Assembly (NCBI GenBank): GCA_001820485.1
Contig: MHPU01000011.1
Location: forward strand, 1-14,277
Direction of reading: 5' to 3'
Origin: Candidatus Staskawiczbacteria bacterium RIFOXYD1_FULL_32_13
Lineage (GTDB): Bacteria > Patescibacteriota > Minisyncoccia > Minisyncoccales > Staskawiczbacteraceae
Length of the DNA: 14,277 bases
Shown here: positions 6,501-12,211 of the stretch, piece by piece
Layout: each line of letters begins with the position of its first letter
How positions within the stretch are numbered: the first letter of the stretch is position 1
Program-made: the position numbers and the translations under genes
The notes under the pieces: generated by a model
Told to the model about the DNA's origin: nothing
What the model saw: the letters and a program-made list of their open reading frames with translations, nothing else
Database searches by the model: none

Positions 6501-7077
6501 AGAGTCTCAGAAACAAGAACTTTTAGATAAGTTAGATGGAAATATTTTTAGTAGGAGCGTTGTTAGAAATAGAAGAGAAAGAGAAGCTATAATTGATGAA
6601 TTTAATAAAAATACTGAGCTTGAGCTTTCTAGAATTATTGTAAAATGTGACCAAATTTCAAAAGAGAATTTATCATCGAAAATCTTAGAAAAGGAAGAAG
6701 AAAGTGCAGAAACAAATCATCAAAAAATATTAAGAAATCTTAGATTAAAACAAATTTCTGGCAGAACACTTTCTGAAGTAGAAAAAAAATTCTTAGAAAA
6801 ATGTGAAGCAGAAGAACTTGTTGAAAAATCAGTTGTCATAGAAAATCAATTTGCAAAAGATGTTTTAGAGAATATAGAACGATTAAAAGAACTAAAAGAG
6901 CAAATTGGATCAAAAGGAAATTCCGATAGTATTGTGACCAATCAAGATATCGAAAGGTGGGAACAAGAAGCAAAAACTTTTGTTGATAAATCATCAGCAG
7001 AATATTTATTTGCAACAAGTAAGGTAGTAAAACAAAAAATCACATCACTGGAATATTTATTAGAAGTGAGTAAATAA
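3538..7077 (+). CDS. giant coiled-coil protein with one central membrane segment (1179 aa)
   Basis: I do not recognise a named family. The protein is dominated by Glu/Lys-rich helical sequence with heptad-like spacing (for example 20-75, 130-215, 395-545, 800-880 and 980-1170), so long coiled coils are likely. Short Pro/Val/Lys-rich spacers separate them (about 385-405 and 515-545). One hydrophobic, Gly-rich segment near 713-735 (GFWGGIATAVLGVGGVSAWLFG) is preceded by KKEKIKKV, which predicts a cytoplasmic N-terminal ~710 residues and an exported C-terminal ~445. A Pro/Val/Glu-rich linker (about 882-930) then leads to the last helical part. No N-terminal signal peptide and no catalytic motif are seen. 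A scaffold or envelope-spanning role is inference. It is AT-rich, has a perfect-consensus promoter and its own terminator, so it is monocistronic and probably well expressed. Confidence 0.88.
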   Translation: MVRGFERGQRDTGINDLSQTTQEQEMVVVGLQEMKDSLQKKENELKEYEAIEDKDSRTNKAIKQLKREIEEFKKYIESNGKTGHDNESVQKIEPKQSPVLEQAKVTDVENVEENILVNRGEAKKPEKTLEDYAEEIADALGSKVDSYEKQEADINRAKTDLERLNVKISAIEREIRSLKGKKNQDKKDGLKTELVEFKLSKRGVLEFLVENTIGADLERFTKALVLTNRELDVLNIPAKPVKKVEAESAKDSKVDVAIEPVTEIEMANDGDIKVINRYIKMFESNSLDKMDELKEKSHLRKIATEKAKKAIESPESYALSEIEVEQLQGFVDYLNAEQIEKERVDQEAMQKESERLAKEKKAKKNTGVESKDKDKKIEPVPEKKPEVVSVVNPDAPPKETPEEKLRKETEEKELENKLNELIEKIDEFLNKENEIKLVFFGDNDPKTKLTLDAWMEAFHRVQKLKNEISQDKAEFLKANNVAGINLTIGNINQDLQILDRLIKKRKELLLNLKSKKEPIAEPKDNKKKTKVAPEAKPVKEPKVPSQEIPKELVRKVDELASKIEEFIAMEKDILSLDESSRKLELLQKIKDLKASKSNFRDRIIERAQVRGINYIIDLINLWDSNIKSARKTIDYENSNIFAERKAFRKKINEALNRGKVEFKDQQDADNFFFNILEPIEGSNDIATPDESDELHRIYNEAFEKLKKEKIKKVGFWGGIATAVLGVGGVSAWLFGSGDNQESKVENPNKGVVPAVASENPAEEKEKEIKGKLFLLSQETKNLKKEWEDNKEKIIETMRNVPSSLSNNIFENNLKDLIQESEENIEVIGSGGNHKDIYRGGKYSKGFRVIDKDVKKHLDGLLERVSKNLKELIAFRENFLDNNPVVSPAVEPVAPVSETPSPVAEVPAPAETLPPVVETLPPPPVMPMENIPDVEGNKDQRANEFESWFDKSTAVHLPDGNLAVDIGKRVRYKIDQKTFEKLREKHRERESQKQELLDKLDGNIFSRSVVRNRREREAIIDEFNKNTELELSRIIVKCDQISKENLSSKILEKEEESAETNHQKILRNLRLKQISGRTLSEVEKKFLEKCEAEELVEKSVVIENQFAKDVLENIERLKELKEQIGSKGNSDSIVTNQDIERWEQEAKTFVDKSSAEYLFATSKVVKQKITSLEYLLEVSK

Positions 7078-7109
7078 TGTAAAAGTAATTATCTCATAAC
7101 AAAATTTTA

Positions 7110-7142
7110 AAAAAGCAAGTCTTTAATAAAGCTTGCTTTTTG
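7110..7142 (+). terminator. intrinsic terminator of the 3538 gene
   Basis: AAAAGCAAG pairs with CTTGCTTTT, with an inner CTTT-AAT-AAAG extension and one bulged T, followed by T and a G/T tail. Confidence 0.88.
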
Positions 7143-7163
7143 TTTGTAGCGTGTTATTGTCCA

Positions 7164-7192
7164 TTGACAAGGTCATTGTATTGTGATATAAT
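7164..7192 (+). promoter_or_regulatory. consensus promoter of the 7272 gene
   Basis: TTGACA (7164-7169), 17-bp spacer, TATAAT (7187-7192), with TTGTGA before the -10. Predicted start near 7199 gives a leader of about 73 nt. Confidence 0.88.
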
Positions 7193-7211
7193 TAAATTAT
7201 GTAGGTTTGGG

Positions 7212-7238
7212 TTTGTGCCCTGCCTTAAAACGCACAAA
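7212..7238 (+). other. leader hairpin of the 7272 gene
   Basis: TTTGTGC (7212-7218) pairs with GCACAAA (7232-7238) across a 13-nt loop. An eight-T tract (7251-7258) follows, then the SD GGAGG (7259-7263). Confidence 0.6.
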
Positions 7239-7271
7239 ACAAGTAGTTTCTTTTTTTTGGAGGACTGTGAG

Positions 7272-8480
7272 ATGTTGCTTTTTACGAGGAGCGGTTTATT
7301 CTTGGCGAGCGGGCTTTTGGCAGGAGCAATGTGCATTGTGGTTCCGTTGAGCTGTTCGCGCAACAGCGCGATCAGCGAGCTCGCTGAGGTCAAGGAAAAG
7401 ATCTCGTCGCTTGACGACGAGATTAAGGAGTTGACCGCCAAGGAAAAGTTCGCGACCGACAAGGTCGCCGAGCTGACGGTTACGGTCAAAGGATTGACTG
7501 ACGACAAAAATGGCGTGGAAGCTACTGTTCGCGACCAAATCGCGAAGGCGTCGGCAAGTGCCGAGCGGGCAGTTGTTCTCAAGGAAGAGAATAACAAGCT
7601 TCGGGCTGAGATTTCGGATCTGACCACAAAGTTGGACGAGGCTAAGACCGAACTCACTCGGCGCGACCGTGAGAAGGAGCTGGCCAAAGAGTTGGCCGAC
7701 AAGATCGCAGCTGACAAAAGTGATCGAGAGAAGGGGTTTTCGCCCCTGACTAAGTGGTCAAAAGATCCGGATGTTGATGTTCGAAAGACACTGATTTACT
7801 ACATCGTAGAAAATCGGGTTCAAGTCGGATATGATATCTTGGTTCGGCTGATGGCCAGTGATGGTACGGCTGAGGTTGAGGACACGGCTCGTAATGCTTT
7901 GTCTTACAATCTCGACTCACATCATTTGGGCATTGGTAAGGAAGCAGTTTCTTATCTGATTGGCGCGGTTGAGGATCCTTCGAGAATTCCTTTGACCGAT
8001 GCTGAAAAGATTATGAAGCTGAACGAACGCGCAGGGATTGCGCTGATAAACATTGGGGTTGACGCAGTTGACCCACTTATTGACGAATTCAACCCAGACA
8101 ATCCAATTCGAGATTGGGCAATGAATATAGTCATTAAGATTGGCACTGCGGCCAAACCGAGACTGCAGATCGCGTTGACGCGCGATTATCTCATTGGCCC
8201 TTCGGTTCGTGCCGTGTTGGTGCAGATCGAGGAAAACGAGTGCAAAGTAATTCGAGCTGAAGCTGAGGCGAGAGCCAAGGCTCCGGCCCAGGTTGCAAAG
8301 CCTGCAGTCGTGGCTCCGGCCCTGCCAGTGCAACACATTACAGTCAATATCCCGGAAATCAAAATTCCGCCGACTGTGGTCAATGTGGCACCTTCGCCTG
8401 CACCGATGGTGAGTGTCTCAGCACCGAGAATTCCGGTCGTCACCGTGGATCGGTGTGGAGGGGTTTCGGTGAGAAATTAG
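7272..8480 (+). CDS. exported coiled-coil / HEAT-like repeat protein (402 aa)
   Basis: No named family recognised. ATG 7272 is fixed by GGAGG at 7259-7263 (8 nt); the frame further upstream covers the promoter. Residues 1-28 form a hydrophobic signal or anchor ending PLSC, a poor but possible lipobox. Residues 33-150 are a heptad-rich Glu/Lys/Ala coiled coil. About 155-315 reads as HEAT/armadillo-like helical pairs (DPDVDVRKTL, EDTARNALSY, DNPIRDWAMNIVIKIG). An Ala-rich helix follows, then a Pro/Val-rich beta-like tail (353-402) with a lone Cys near the end (DRCGG). HEAT repeats usually mediate protein contacts; a role in the envelope is inference. One sampled line is 52% GC. The 8641 gene downstream shares its 3' UTR sequence and the same two modules in opposite order, so the pair is probably related by duplication or shuffling. 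Confidence 0.85.
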   Translation: MLLFTRSGLFLASGLLAGAMCIVVPLSCSRNSAISELAEVKEKISSLDDEIKELTAKEKFATDKVAELTVTVKGLTDDKNGVEATVRDQIAKASASAERAVVLKEENNKLRAEISDLTTKLDEAKTELTRRDREKELAKELADKIAADKSDREKGFSPLTKWSKDPDVDVRKTLIYYIVENRVQVGYDILVRLMASDGTAEVEDTARNALSYNLDSHHLGIGKEAVSYLIGAVEDPSRIPLTDAEKIMKLNERAGIALINIGVDAVDPLIDEFNPDNPIRDWAMNIVIKIGTAAKPRLQIALTRDYLIGPSVRAVLVQIEENECKVIRAEAEARAKAPAQVAKPAVVAPALPVQHITVNIPEIKIPPTVVNVAPSPAPMVSVSAPRIPVVTVDRCGGVSVRN

Positions 8481-8482
8481 GA

Positions 8483-8539
8483 CTTGCGAAGGTCGCAGGT
8501 CACGGTGCTTTTGTCAGTAATGACAAGAGCACCTTTTTT
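8483..8539 (+). terminator. double-hairpin terminator of the 7272 gene
   Basis: A small hairpin (TTGCGA-AGG-TCGCA, 8484-8497) precedes a 13-bp stem, GGTGCTTTTGTCA (8504-8516) with TGACAAGAGCACC (8521-8533), loop GTAA, then six T. It is about 90% identical to the terminator after the 8641 gene. Confidence 0.95.
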
Positions 8540-8640
8540 GTTTAAATTAAAACATCAAGAATTTGTAATCTCTTTATTAATGCAACGGCATAGTAATTGT
8601 GTGTTACTTCAAACAGAGTTTAATGTTTAAGGAGCTTGGT

Positions 8641-9621
8641 ATGTTAAAGAAGTTGTTAGTTGTATTGTTGATGTTAATTGTCTTGGCTGGATGCAATTCG
8701 GGGGTAAAAGACCCAGATCTTGGAGTTTTGGCCAAGGACGAAGCACGAAGGAACATTGTGCTTCTTGAAACCAGCAAAGATGATGCTGTTCTGTTGGAAG
8801 CTAGAAACATCTTGCGAGACAGCGAATTTGAATTCATCAAAGTGATTGTTGAAGATCGTTTGATGAGTCCGGATGATAATGTCCGAAAGTCTGGGGAGAG
8901 TTTGCTGGTTGAGTGTTGGGGTGGTGACTATACCACTCAGGAAGTCAAAAAGCTGATTTATCACCCCAATTCTGGAGTTCGCGTTTCAGCTCAACGCATT
9001 TTGGATCGGTTGTCATGGAAGACAGCTGAGAACGCAACAGATCTTACCATCAAGTTTGGTGAGAAGCTATGTGAGGTTGCTGAGACGGCAAATAGTGCTA
9101 TGGCAAAAGCTAACTTGGCAGCCTCTTTTGCTGAAGTTCATTCACTTACCCAACGGGTTCAAGCTGTTGAGATGAGGTGCGATAAAATCTTGAAGAAGGA
9201 TTTGGTCGAAGTTTCAGCAAAAGTCGATTTGGCCAACAAAACAGCAAAAGAAGCTAAGAAATCGGCTGATGCCACGGCTCAACTCTTACGCCAAAGAATT
9301 GTTGAACTAGATCAACAACTGTTTAATTTTAGAGACCAGCTGGCCTTAGCACAAGCTCATCAGAGATATGAAACTCAGCGAGCTCGATTGGTGGCTGAGG
9401 GAAGGATTTCTGATAAGCTGGCTGAATTTGCCAGATTTGTTGATAACAGGGTTGGTGAGAACCTGTTGTCTCTTGGTGAGATTCAAAGGCGGATTCATGC
9501 GTTGGAGGTGGAGAGAAAAGTGGTAATCATAGCAGAAACTGTCCAGTATGATAACGGACAGTGGGTATATGGTTGCCAAGGTTGGGTGTGGCAGAACGGG
9601 TTTAGTCGGCGGTGCCGATAG
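8641..9621 (+). CDS. lipoprotein with HEAT-like repeats and coiled coil (326 aa)
   Basis: No named family recognised. ATG 8641 is set by AAGGAG at 8629-8634 (6 nt). Residues 1-17 are a classic lipoprotein signal (MLKKLLVVLLMLIVLAG) with lipobox LAGC and acylated Cys18, so the protein should be anchored on the outer face of the membrane. Residues 30-126 look like HEAT-type helical repeats (DAVLLEARNILRD, DDNVRKSGESLLVE, NSGVRVSAQRILD). About 130-300 is a long Ala/Lys/Glu coiled coil. The last 26 residues are aromatic and Gly-rich with two Cys (NGQWVYGCQGWVWQNG), perhaps a small disulfide-closed binding tip; that is inference. GC is intermediate (43% in one line). It shares its 3' UTR with the 7272 gene and mirrors its module order. 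A promoter between 8540 and 8628 is not clear; I found no good -35/-10 pair. Confidence 0.87.
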   Translation: MLKKLLVVLLMLIVLAGCNSGVKDPDLGVLAKDEARRNIVLLETSKDDAVLLEARNILRDSEFEFIKVIVEDRLMSPDDNVRKSGESLLVECWGGDYTTQEVKKLIYHPNSGVRVSAQRILDRLSWKTAENATDLTIKFGEKLCEVAETANSAMAKANLAASFAEVHSLTQRVQAVEMRCDKILKKDLVEVSAKVDLANKTAKEAKKSADATAQLLRQRIVELDQQLFNFRDQLALAQAHQRYETQRARLVAEGRISDKLAEFARFVDNRVGENLLSLGEIQRRIHALEVERKVVIIAETVQYDNGQWVYGCQGWVWQNGFSRRCR

Positions 9622-9623
9622 GG

Positions 9624-9680
9624 CTTGCGAAGGTCGCAAGTCATGGTGCTTTTGCCAGTAATGACAAAAGCACATTTTTT
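9624..9680 (+). terminator. double-hairpin terminator of the 8641 gene
   Basis: The perfect hairpin CTTGCGA-AGG-TCGCAAG (9624-9640) precedes GTGCTTTTG (9646-9654) paired with CAAAAGCAC (9665-9673), followed by six T. It is homologous to the terminator at 8483-8539. Confidence 0.95.
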
Positions 9681-9694
9681 GTTAATTTAATTTA

Positions 9695-9797
9695 CTCTAA
9701 AAAATGTGCGTAGGAACAGTATTTAGAGCAATTATGATTTTGATTTGTGGGCTTGCTTTTTGAGTAATTTTAAAGTAAAGTAAATTAACTTTAAAAT
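9695..9797. other. AT-rich gap with two inverted repeats
   Basis: No gene is seen between 9681 and 9870. CTCTAAA (9695-9701) pairs with TTTAGAG (9722-9728), and ATTTTAAAGT (9767-9776) pairs perfectly with ACTTTAAAAT (9788-9797). The last 60 bp before 9871 contain degenerate repeats of ATTCG/CGAAT. No clear promoter was found. Confidence 0.4.
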
Positions 9798-9870
9798 ATA
9801 AAACTTATAAATTATTAATTAGTTCGAATTAGTATATTCGTTTAAATTTGTAATTCGTAGGAAAATTTTT

Positions 9871-10125
9871 ATGTTTAAAAATTTAAATAAATCAGATAAA
9901 AAGTTTATTAGATTAGAAAAAGCAAGAATTCGCAGGAAATTTTGGGATGTGAAAAAACAAAAAGAAATGATTGATGAAATGTATAAAAGATTGTCTGGGG
10001 AAATAAAAGCAGAAGTTATAGAGAAAAAAGTTAAAAAAGTGAAAGTTGAGCAGAAGCAAAATCAAGTAAAATCAAAAGCAAAGGCAGAAAAAGGCAAAAT
10101 GAAAAATAAGAAGAAAGCCAAGTAA
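9871..10125 (+). CDS. small Lys-rich hypothetical protein (84 aa)
   Basis: Product not recognised, though small proteins with the opening FKNLNKSDKKFIRLEKARIR are, from memory, common in CPR genomes. Residues 1-45 are a predicted amphipathic helix with mixed charge. Residues 50-84 are almost entirely Lys with Ala, Val, Gln and Glu, so the tail is highly basic and probably disordered; nucleic-acid or ribosome binding is a reasonable but unproven guess. There is no signal, membrane segment or Cys. ATG 9871 has only a weak AGGA upstream. AT-rich like the core genes. A structured palindromic element begins 6 nt after its stop, separating it from the NIF3 gene. Confidence 0.75.
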   Translation: MFKNLNKSDKKFIRLEKARIRRKFWDVKKQKEMIDEMYKRLSGEIKAEVIEKKVKKVKVEQKQNQVKSKAKAEKGKMKNKKKAK

Positions 10126-10130
10126 TTTAA

Positions 10131-10271
10131 GCTCAAAATAAATTTTAGTCGGCACCGGCGTCGAAATTTTCCAGCGAAAATTTCGCGCCTCATTCTCGGC
10201 AATTTTTCTCGCTTTGCGAGACCATACAAAAATTGCCTCCGAAGGTGCCTTTAAAATTTATTTTTTCGCTT
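10131..10271. repeat. structured palindromic element, copy 1
   Basis: Perfect 13-bp terminal inverted repeats, AAAATAAATTTTA (10135-10147) and TAAAATTTATTTT (10252-10264), are extended by GGCACC (10151-10156)/GGTGCC (10244-10249) and by GCTC/GCGA-like outer bases. Two arms branch inside. Arm 1 is GGCG-CGAAATTTT (10157-10170) paired with AAAATTTCG-CGCC (10177-10189). Arm 2 is GGCAATTTTT (10198-10207) paired with AAAAATTGCC (10228-10237), enclosing CTCGC-TTT-GCGAG and then ACCATAC. It ends 9 nt before the NIF3 start. It could be a MITE-like element, a REP-type palindrome, or a 5' UTR structure. Confidence 0.85.
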
Positions 10272-10280
10272 CATTTTTTT

Positions 10281-11225
10281 ATGAAAATTAGTGATATTCA
10301 AAAGTTATCTATAAAAATGGGAATGGAAGTTGATTTTAGGAGTAGTGTTGGTGTGCAAAAATTTTTAGATGATAAAAAAAAGAAGTATGAATCTTTATCA
10401 GAAAAAGATAAGCAAGATTTTGATTTAGAGGAATTAGAAAATCCCTATATGGATTCATGTGTTTATAATGTTTCAGATGACAAAGAAATTAAAAAGATTT
10501 TAGTTGGAATTGATATTGGTCCTGCGGAAATTTTAATTGCAAAAGAATTACAAAATATAGATTTAATAATTGCTCATCATCCAGTTGGCAAAGGTTTGTC
10601 TGGCCTTGCTGATGTTATGCGTTTGCAAGCAGATGTATGTAATTATTATGGTGTTCCAATCAATGTTGCTGAAGGTCTGATGAGAGAAAGAATTTCCGAA
10701 GTAGCTCGTGGAGTAAATGCTACCAATCATCAAAGAACAGTTGATTCAGCTCGTTTGTTAGGATTTAATTTAATGAATGCACATACTACTTGTGATAACT
10801 TAGCAGCTAAATTTATTAAGGATTTAATAGAGGAAAAGAAACCTGAAAAAGTCTCAGATATAATTTCTATTTTAAAAGAAATACCAGAATACAAAGAGGC
10901 TATGAAAATTGGAGCTGGTCCTAAAATTTTTGTGGGGTCGGGAGAAAATAGGTGTGGAAAAATAGCATTATCAGAAATAACTGGAGGCACAGAAGGGTCT
11001 CCAAAGCTTTATGAAAAAATGGCTCAAGCTGGAGTGGGTACAATAATAGGGATGCATATTTCAGAAGAACATAAAAAAGAAGCCGAGCAAGCACATATAA
11101 ATATTGTGATTGCAGGGCATATGTCTTCAGACTCTTTGGGGGTAAATTTGCTTATGGATAAGCTTGAAAAGCAAGGAATTGAGATTGTTGCTTGCTCAGG
11201 ATTTACTAGATTTTCTCGTGTGTAG
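10281..11225 (+). CDS. NIF3-family dinuclear-metal protein (GTP cyclohydrolase 1 type 2-like)
   Basis: NIF3/YbgI proteins are soluble, widely conserved and bind two metal ions; the physiological reaction is unsettled, although some are annotated as GTP cyclohydrolase 1 type 2. The 314-residue protein shows VGIDIGP (75-81), the metal-binding AHHP motif (98-101, His99/His100), NAHTTCDN (166-173, likely Asp ligand) and the C-terminal IAGHMSSDSLG (277-287), whose His280 and nearby acid should complete the site. ATG 10281 is chosen because the earlier in-frame codons lie inside the palindromic element; there is no SD. The N-terminal 60 residues, with a Lys/Glu-rich stretch, are longer than in YbgI. 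It stands alone with the element just upstream and no obvious terminator after the TAG stop. Confidence 0.92.
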   Translation: MKISDIQKLSIKMGMEVDFRSSVGVQKFLDDKKKKYESLSEKDKQDFDLEELENPYMDSCVYNVSDDKEIKKILVGIDIGPAEILIAKELQNIDLIIAHHPVGKGLSGLADVMRLQADVCNYYGVPINVAEGLMRERISEVARGVNATNHQRTVDSARLLGFNLMNAHTTCDNLAAKFIKDLIEEKKPEKVSDIISILKEIPEYKEAMKIGAGPKIFVGSGENRCGKIALSEITGGTEGSPKLYEKMAQAGVGTIIGMHISEEHKKEAEQAHINIVIAGHMSSDSLGVNLLMDKLEKQGIEIVACSGFTRFSRV

Positions 11226-11295
11226 AGATAAAATAAGTGAATAAGTTGTGTATAAAATGCGTACAATGTGTATAATTTATGTAATATGTCAAGAA

Positions 11296-11323
11296 TTGAC
11301 ATTTTCAATCAATAGATTAAAAT
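11296..11323 (+). promoter_or_regulatory. promoter of RNA unit 1
   Basis: TTGACA (11296-11301), 16-bp spacer, TAAAAT (11318-11323). The predicted start near 11330 coincides with the first base of the closing helix of the RNA. Confidence 0.75.
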
Positions 11324-11329
11324 AAATAT

Positions 11330-11498
11330 TGAGGGAGGTGAGAGATAAATTCTCAAGGACAGAATAGTTCCAAGTGGACAAGATACAATGTGCACAAAAA
11401 TTCATTGTCCGAATTTTTACTTAAGTTTTTGGTCAAGAACACTGGGAATTGTTGCTCCCTCATTAAAAGGTCATCGGAAGAATTTCTGATGACTTTTT
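11330..11498 (+). ncRNA. candidate structured non-coding RNA 1 (~170 nt)
   Basis: A promoter and a terminator frame about 170 nt with no plausible ORF. TGAGGGAG (11330-11337) pairs perfectly with CTCCCTCA (11455-11462) to close the molecule. Inside are GAGA/TCTC (11340-11354) and a longer arm in which GGACAA pairs with TTGTCC, with AAGT/ACTT and TTCC/GGAA further out. The terminator is GTCATC (11470-11475) with GATGAC (11488-11493) and TTTTT. A long closing helix with internal loops loosely resembles 6S RNA, but no 6S, tmRNA, RNase P or SRP signature is visible. The 5' strand GGAGGTGA also matches a perfect SD and would be hidden in or next to the closing helix. Confidence 0.65.
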
Positions 11499-11507
11499 AG
11501 TTTTATT

Positions 11508-11536
11508 TTGCTATGATTAAATATATTACTTAATAA
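11508..11536 (+). promoter_or_regulatory. weak candidate promoter of the 11710 gene
   Basis: TTGCTA (11508-11513), 17-bp spacer, TAATAA (11531-11536), just after the RNA 1 terminator. If used, the palindromic element at 11575-11704 would lie in the 5' UTR. Confidence 0.35.
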
Positions 11537-11574
11537 TAATTTTTCGCTCGCCAAATCAAATTTTAATTAATTCA

Positions 11575-11704
11575 GCTCAAAAAATAATTTTATGCTTGAC
11601 GCTTCGCCCAGCCAGCGCTGGGCTCGCTCATCACCTCCAAAATTTTGCTACGCAAACCATGCAATTTTGTCGGTGAGGCAAGCCAAAATTATTTTTTTCG
11701 CTTT
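11575..11704. repeat. structured palindromic element, copy 2
   Basis: Perfect 13-bp terminal repeats AAAAAATAATTTT (11579-11591) and AAAATTATTTTTT (11685-11697) are extended by GCTTG (11594-11598)/CAAGC (11679-11683). Arm 1 is GCCCAGC-CAGC-GCTGGGC (11606-11623). Arm 2 is TCACC/GGTGA plus CAAAATT (11638-11644) paired with AATTTTG (11663-11669), enclosing TTGC-TAC-GCAA and then ACCATGC. It ends about 6 nt before the ATG at 11710. Same plan as the 10131 copy, different stem sequence. Confidence 0.85.
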
Positions 11705-11709
11705 ATATT

Positions 11710-12039
11710 ATGACCAAAAAAATTATAAAAAAGAAAGTTTCAAAAAAGAAGATAATAAAAAAAGTTGTTAAAAAAAATATAAAAATAAAACAGCCAAAAC
11801 CAATTGGTTTGGTAACGCATTATTTTTCAAATATAAAAGTAGCTGTGATTAAATTAAAAGATAATTTAAAAGAAGCTCAAGAAATAAGAATTGTAGGTGG
11901 AGAAAAAACAGATTTTAAACAAGTTGTAAAATCAATGCAGGTTGATCATAAACCAGTAAAGCTGGCTAAAAAAGGCAAATCGATTGGCCTTAAAGTGAAA
12001 GAGCATGTCAGAGAAGGTTATAAAGTTTTCAAATCTTGA
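11710..12039 (+). CDS. EF-Tu domain-2-like protein (109 aa)
   Basis: Residues 1-28 are an extremely Lys-rich tail (TKKIIKKKVSKKK). About 30-109 match the small beta-barrel of translation factor domain II, as found in the short 'translation elongation factor-like' proteins of archaea and CPR: IGLVTHYFSNIKVAVIKLKDNLKEAQ, IRIVGGEKTDFKQVVKSMQVDHKPV and KGKSIGLKVKEHVREGYKVFK. There is no GTPase domain. In other proteins this fold binds RNA or partner proteins; here a ribosome- or RNA-linked role is only inferred. ATG 11710 lies directly after the palindromic element and has no SD. The TGA stop (12037-12039) is inside the -35 TTGACA of the next transcription unit. Confidence 0.87.
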   Translation: MTKKIIKKKVSKKKIIKKVVKKNIKIKQPKPIGLVTHYFSNIKVAVIKLKDNLKEAQEIRIVGGEKTDFKQVVKSMQVDHKPVKLAKKGKSIGLKVKEHVREGYKVFKS

Positions 12040-12063
12040 CATATAGCTATAATCTTGTAATAT
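12036..12063 (+). promoter_or_regulatory. promoter of RNA unit 2, -35 over a stop codon
   Basis: TTGACA (12036-12041) contains the TGA stop of the preceding gene; 16-bp spacer; TAATAT (12058-12063). A perfect TATAAT at 12048-12053 is an alternative -10 but has no -35 at the right distance. Confidence 0.65.
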
Positions 12064-12103
12064 TAAATTAGTTCGTTGGTATAGCTTGTTAATATTTGCT
12101 GTT

Positions 12104-12211
12104 ATGGCAGAGAAAAAACAGGTTATAAAACCCACCCCACAGTCAACCAGCACAGGAGGGTATCCCCCTATGAATGCGCAGAACCGAAAGAACCAGAACA
12201 GCGGGAAGTAA
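12104..12211 (+). CDS. possible 35-aa peptide within transcript 2
   Basis: ATG 12104 opens a 35-codon frame ending TAA (12209-12211). The peptide is hydrophilic and rich in Lys, Gln, Asn, Pro and Ser/Thr (ends MNAQNRKNQNSGK) and is likely disordered. No SD precedes ATG 12104. An internal ATG at 12170, in the same frame, follows AGGAGG and a C-run that can pair with it, which would give only 13 residues. GC is richer than in the flanking genes. It may be coding or part of a structured RNA; I cannot tell. Confidence 0.35.
   Translation: MAEKKQVIKPTPQSTSTGGYPPMNAQNRKNQNSGK

Noticed and set aside
7154..7717. 187-aa frame on the minus strand opposite the 7272 gene
   Set aside because: Ser/Ala-rich shadow of the heptad-rich coding strand; it runs across the promoter and SD of the + gene.
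9817..9845. tRNA-like GTTCGAAT
   Set aside because: No acceptor stem or anticodon arm can be formed around it; it belongs to a degenerate CGAAT/ATTCG repeat.
11230..11290. Possible tandem repeats of TGTGTATAA before RNA unit 1
   Set aside because: Only two imperfect copies in AT-rich sequence; not distinguishable from low complexity.
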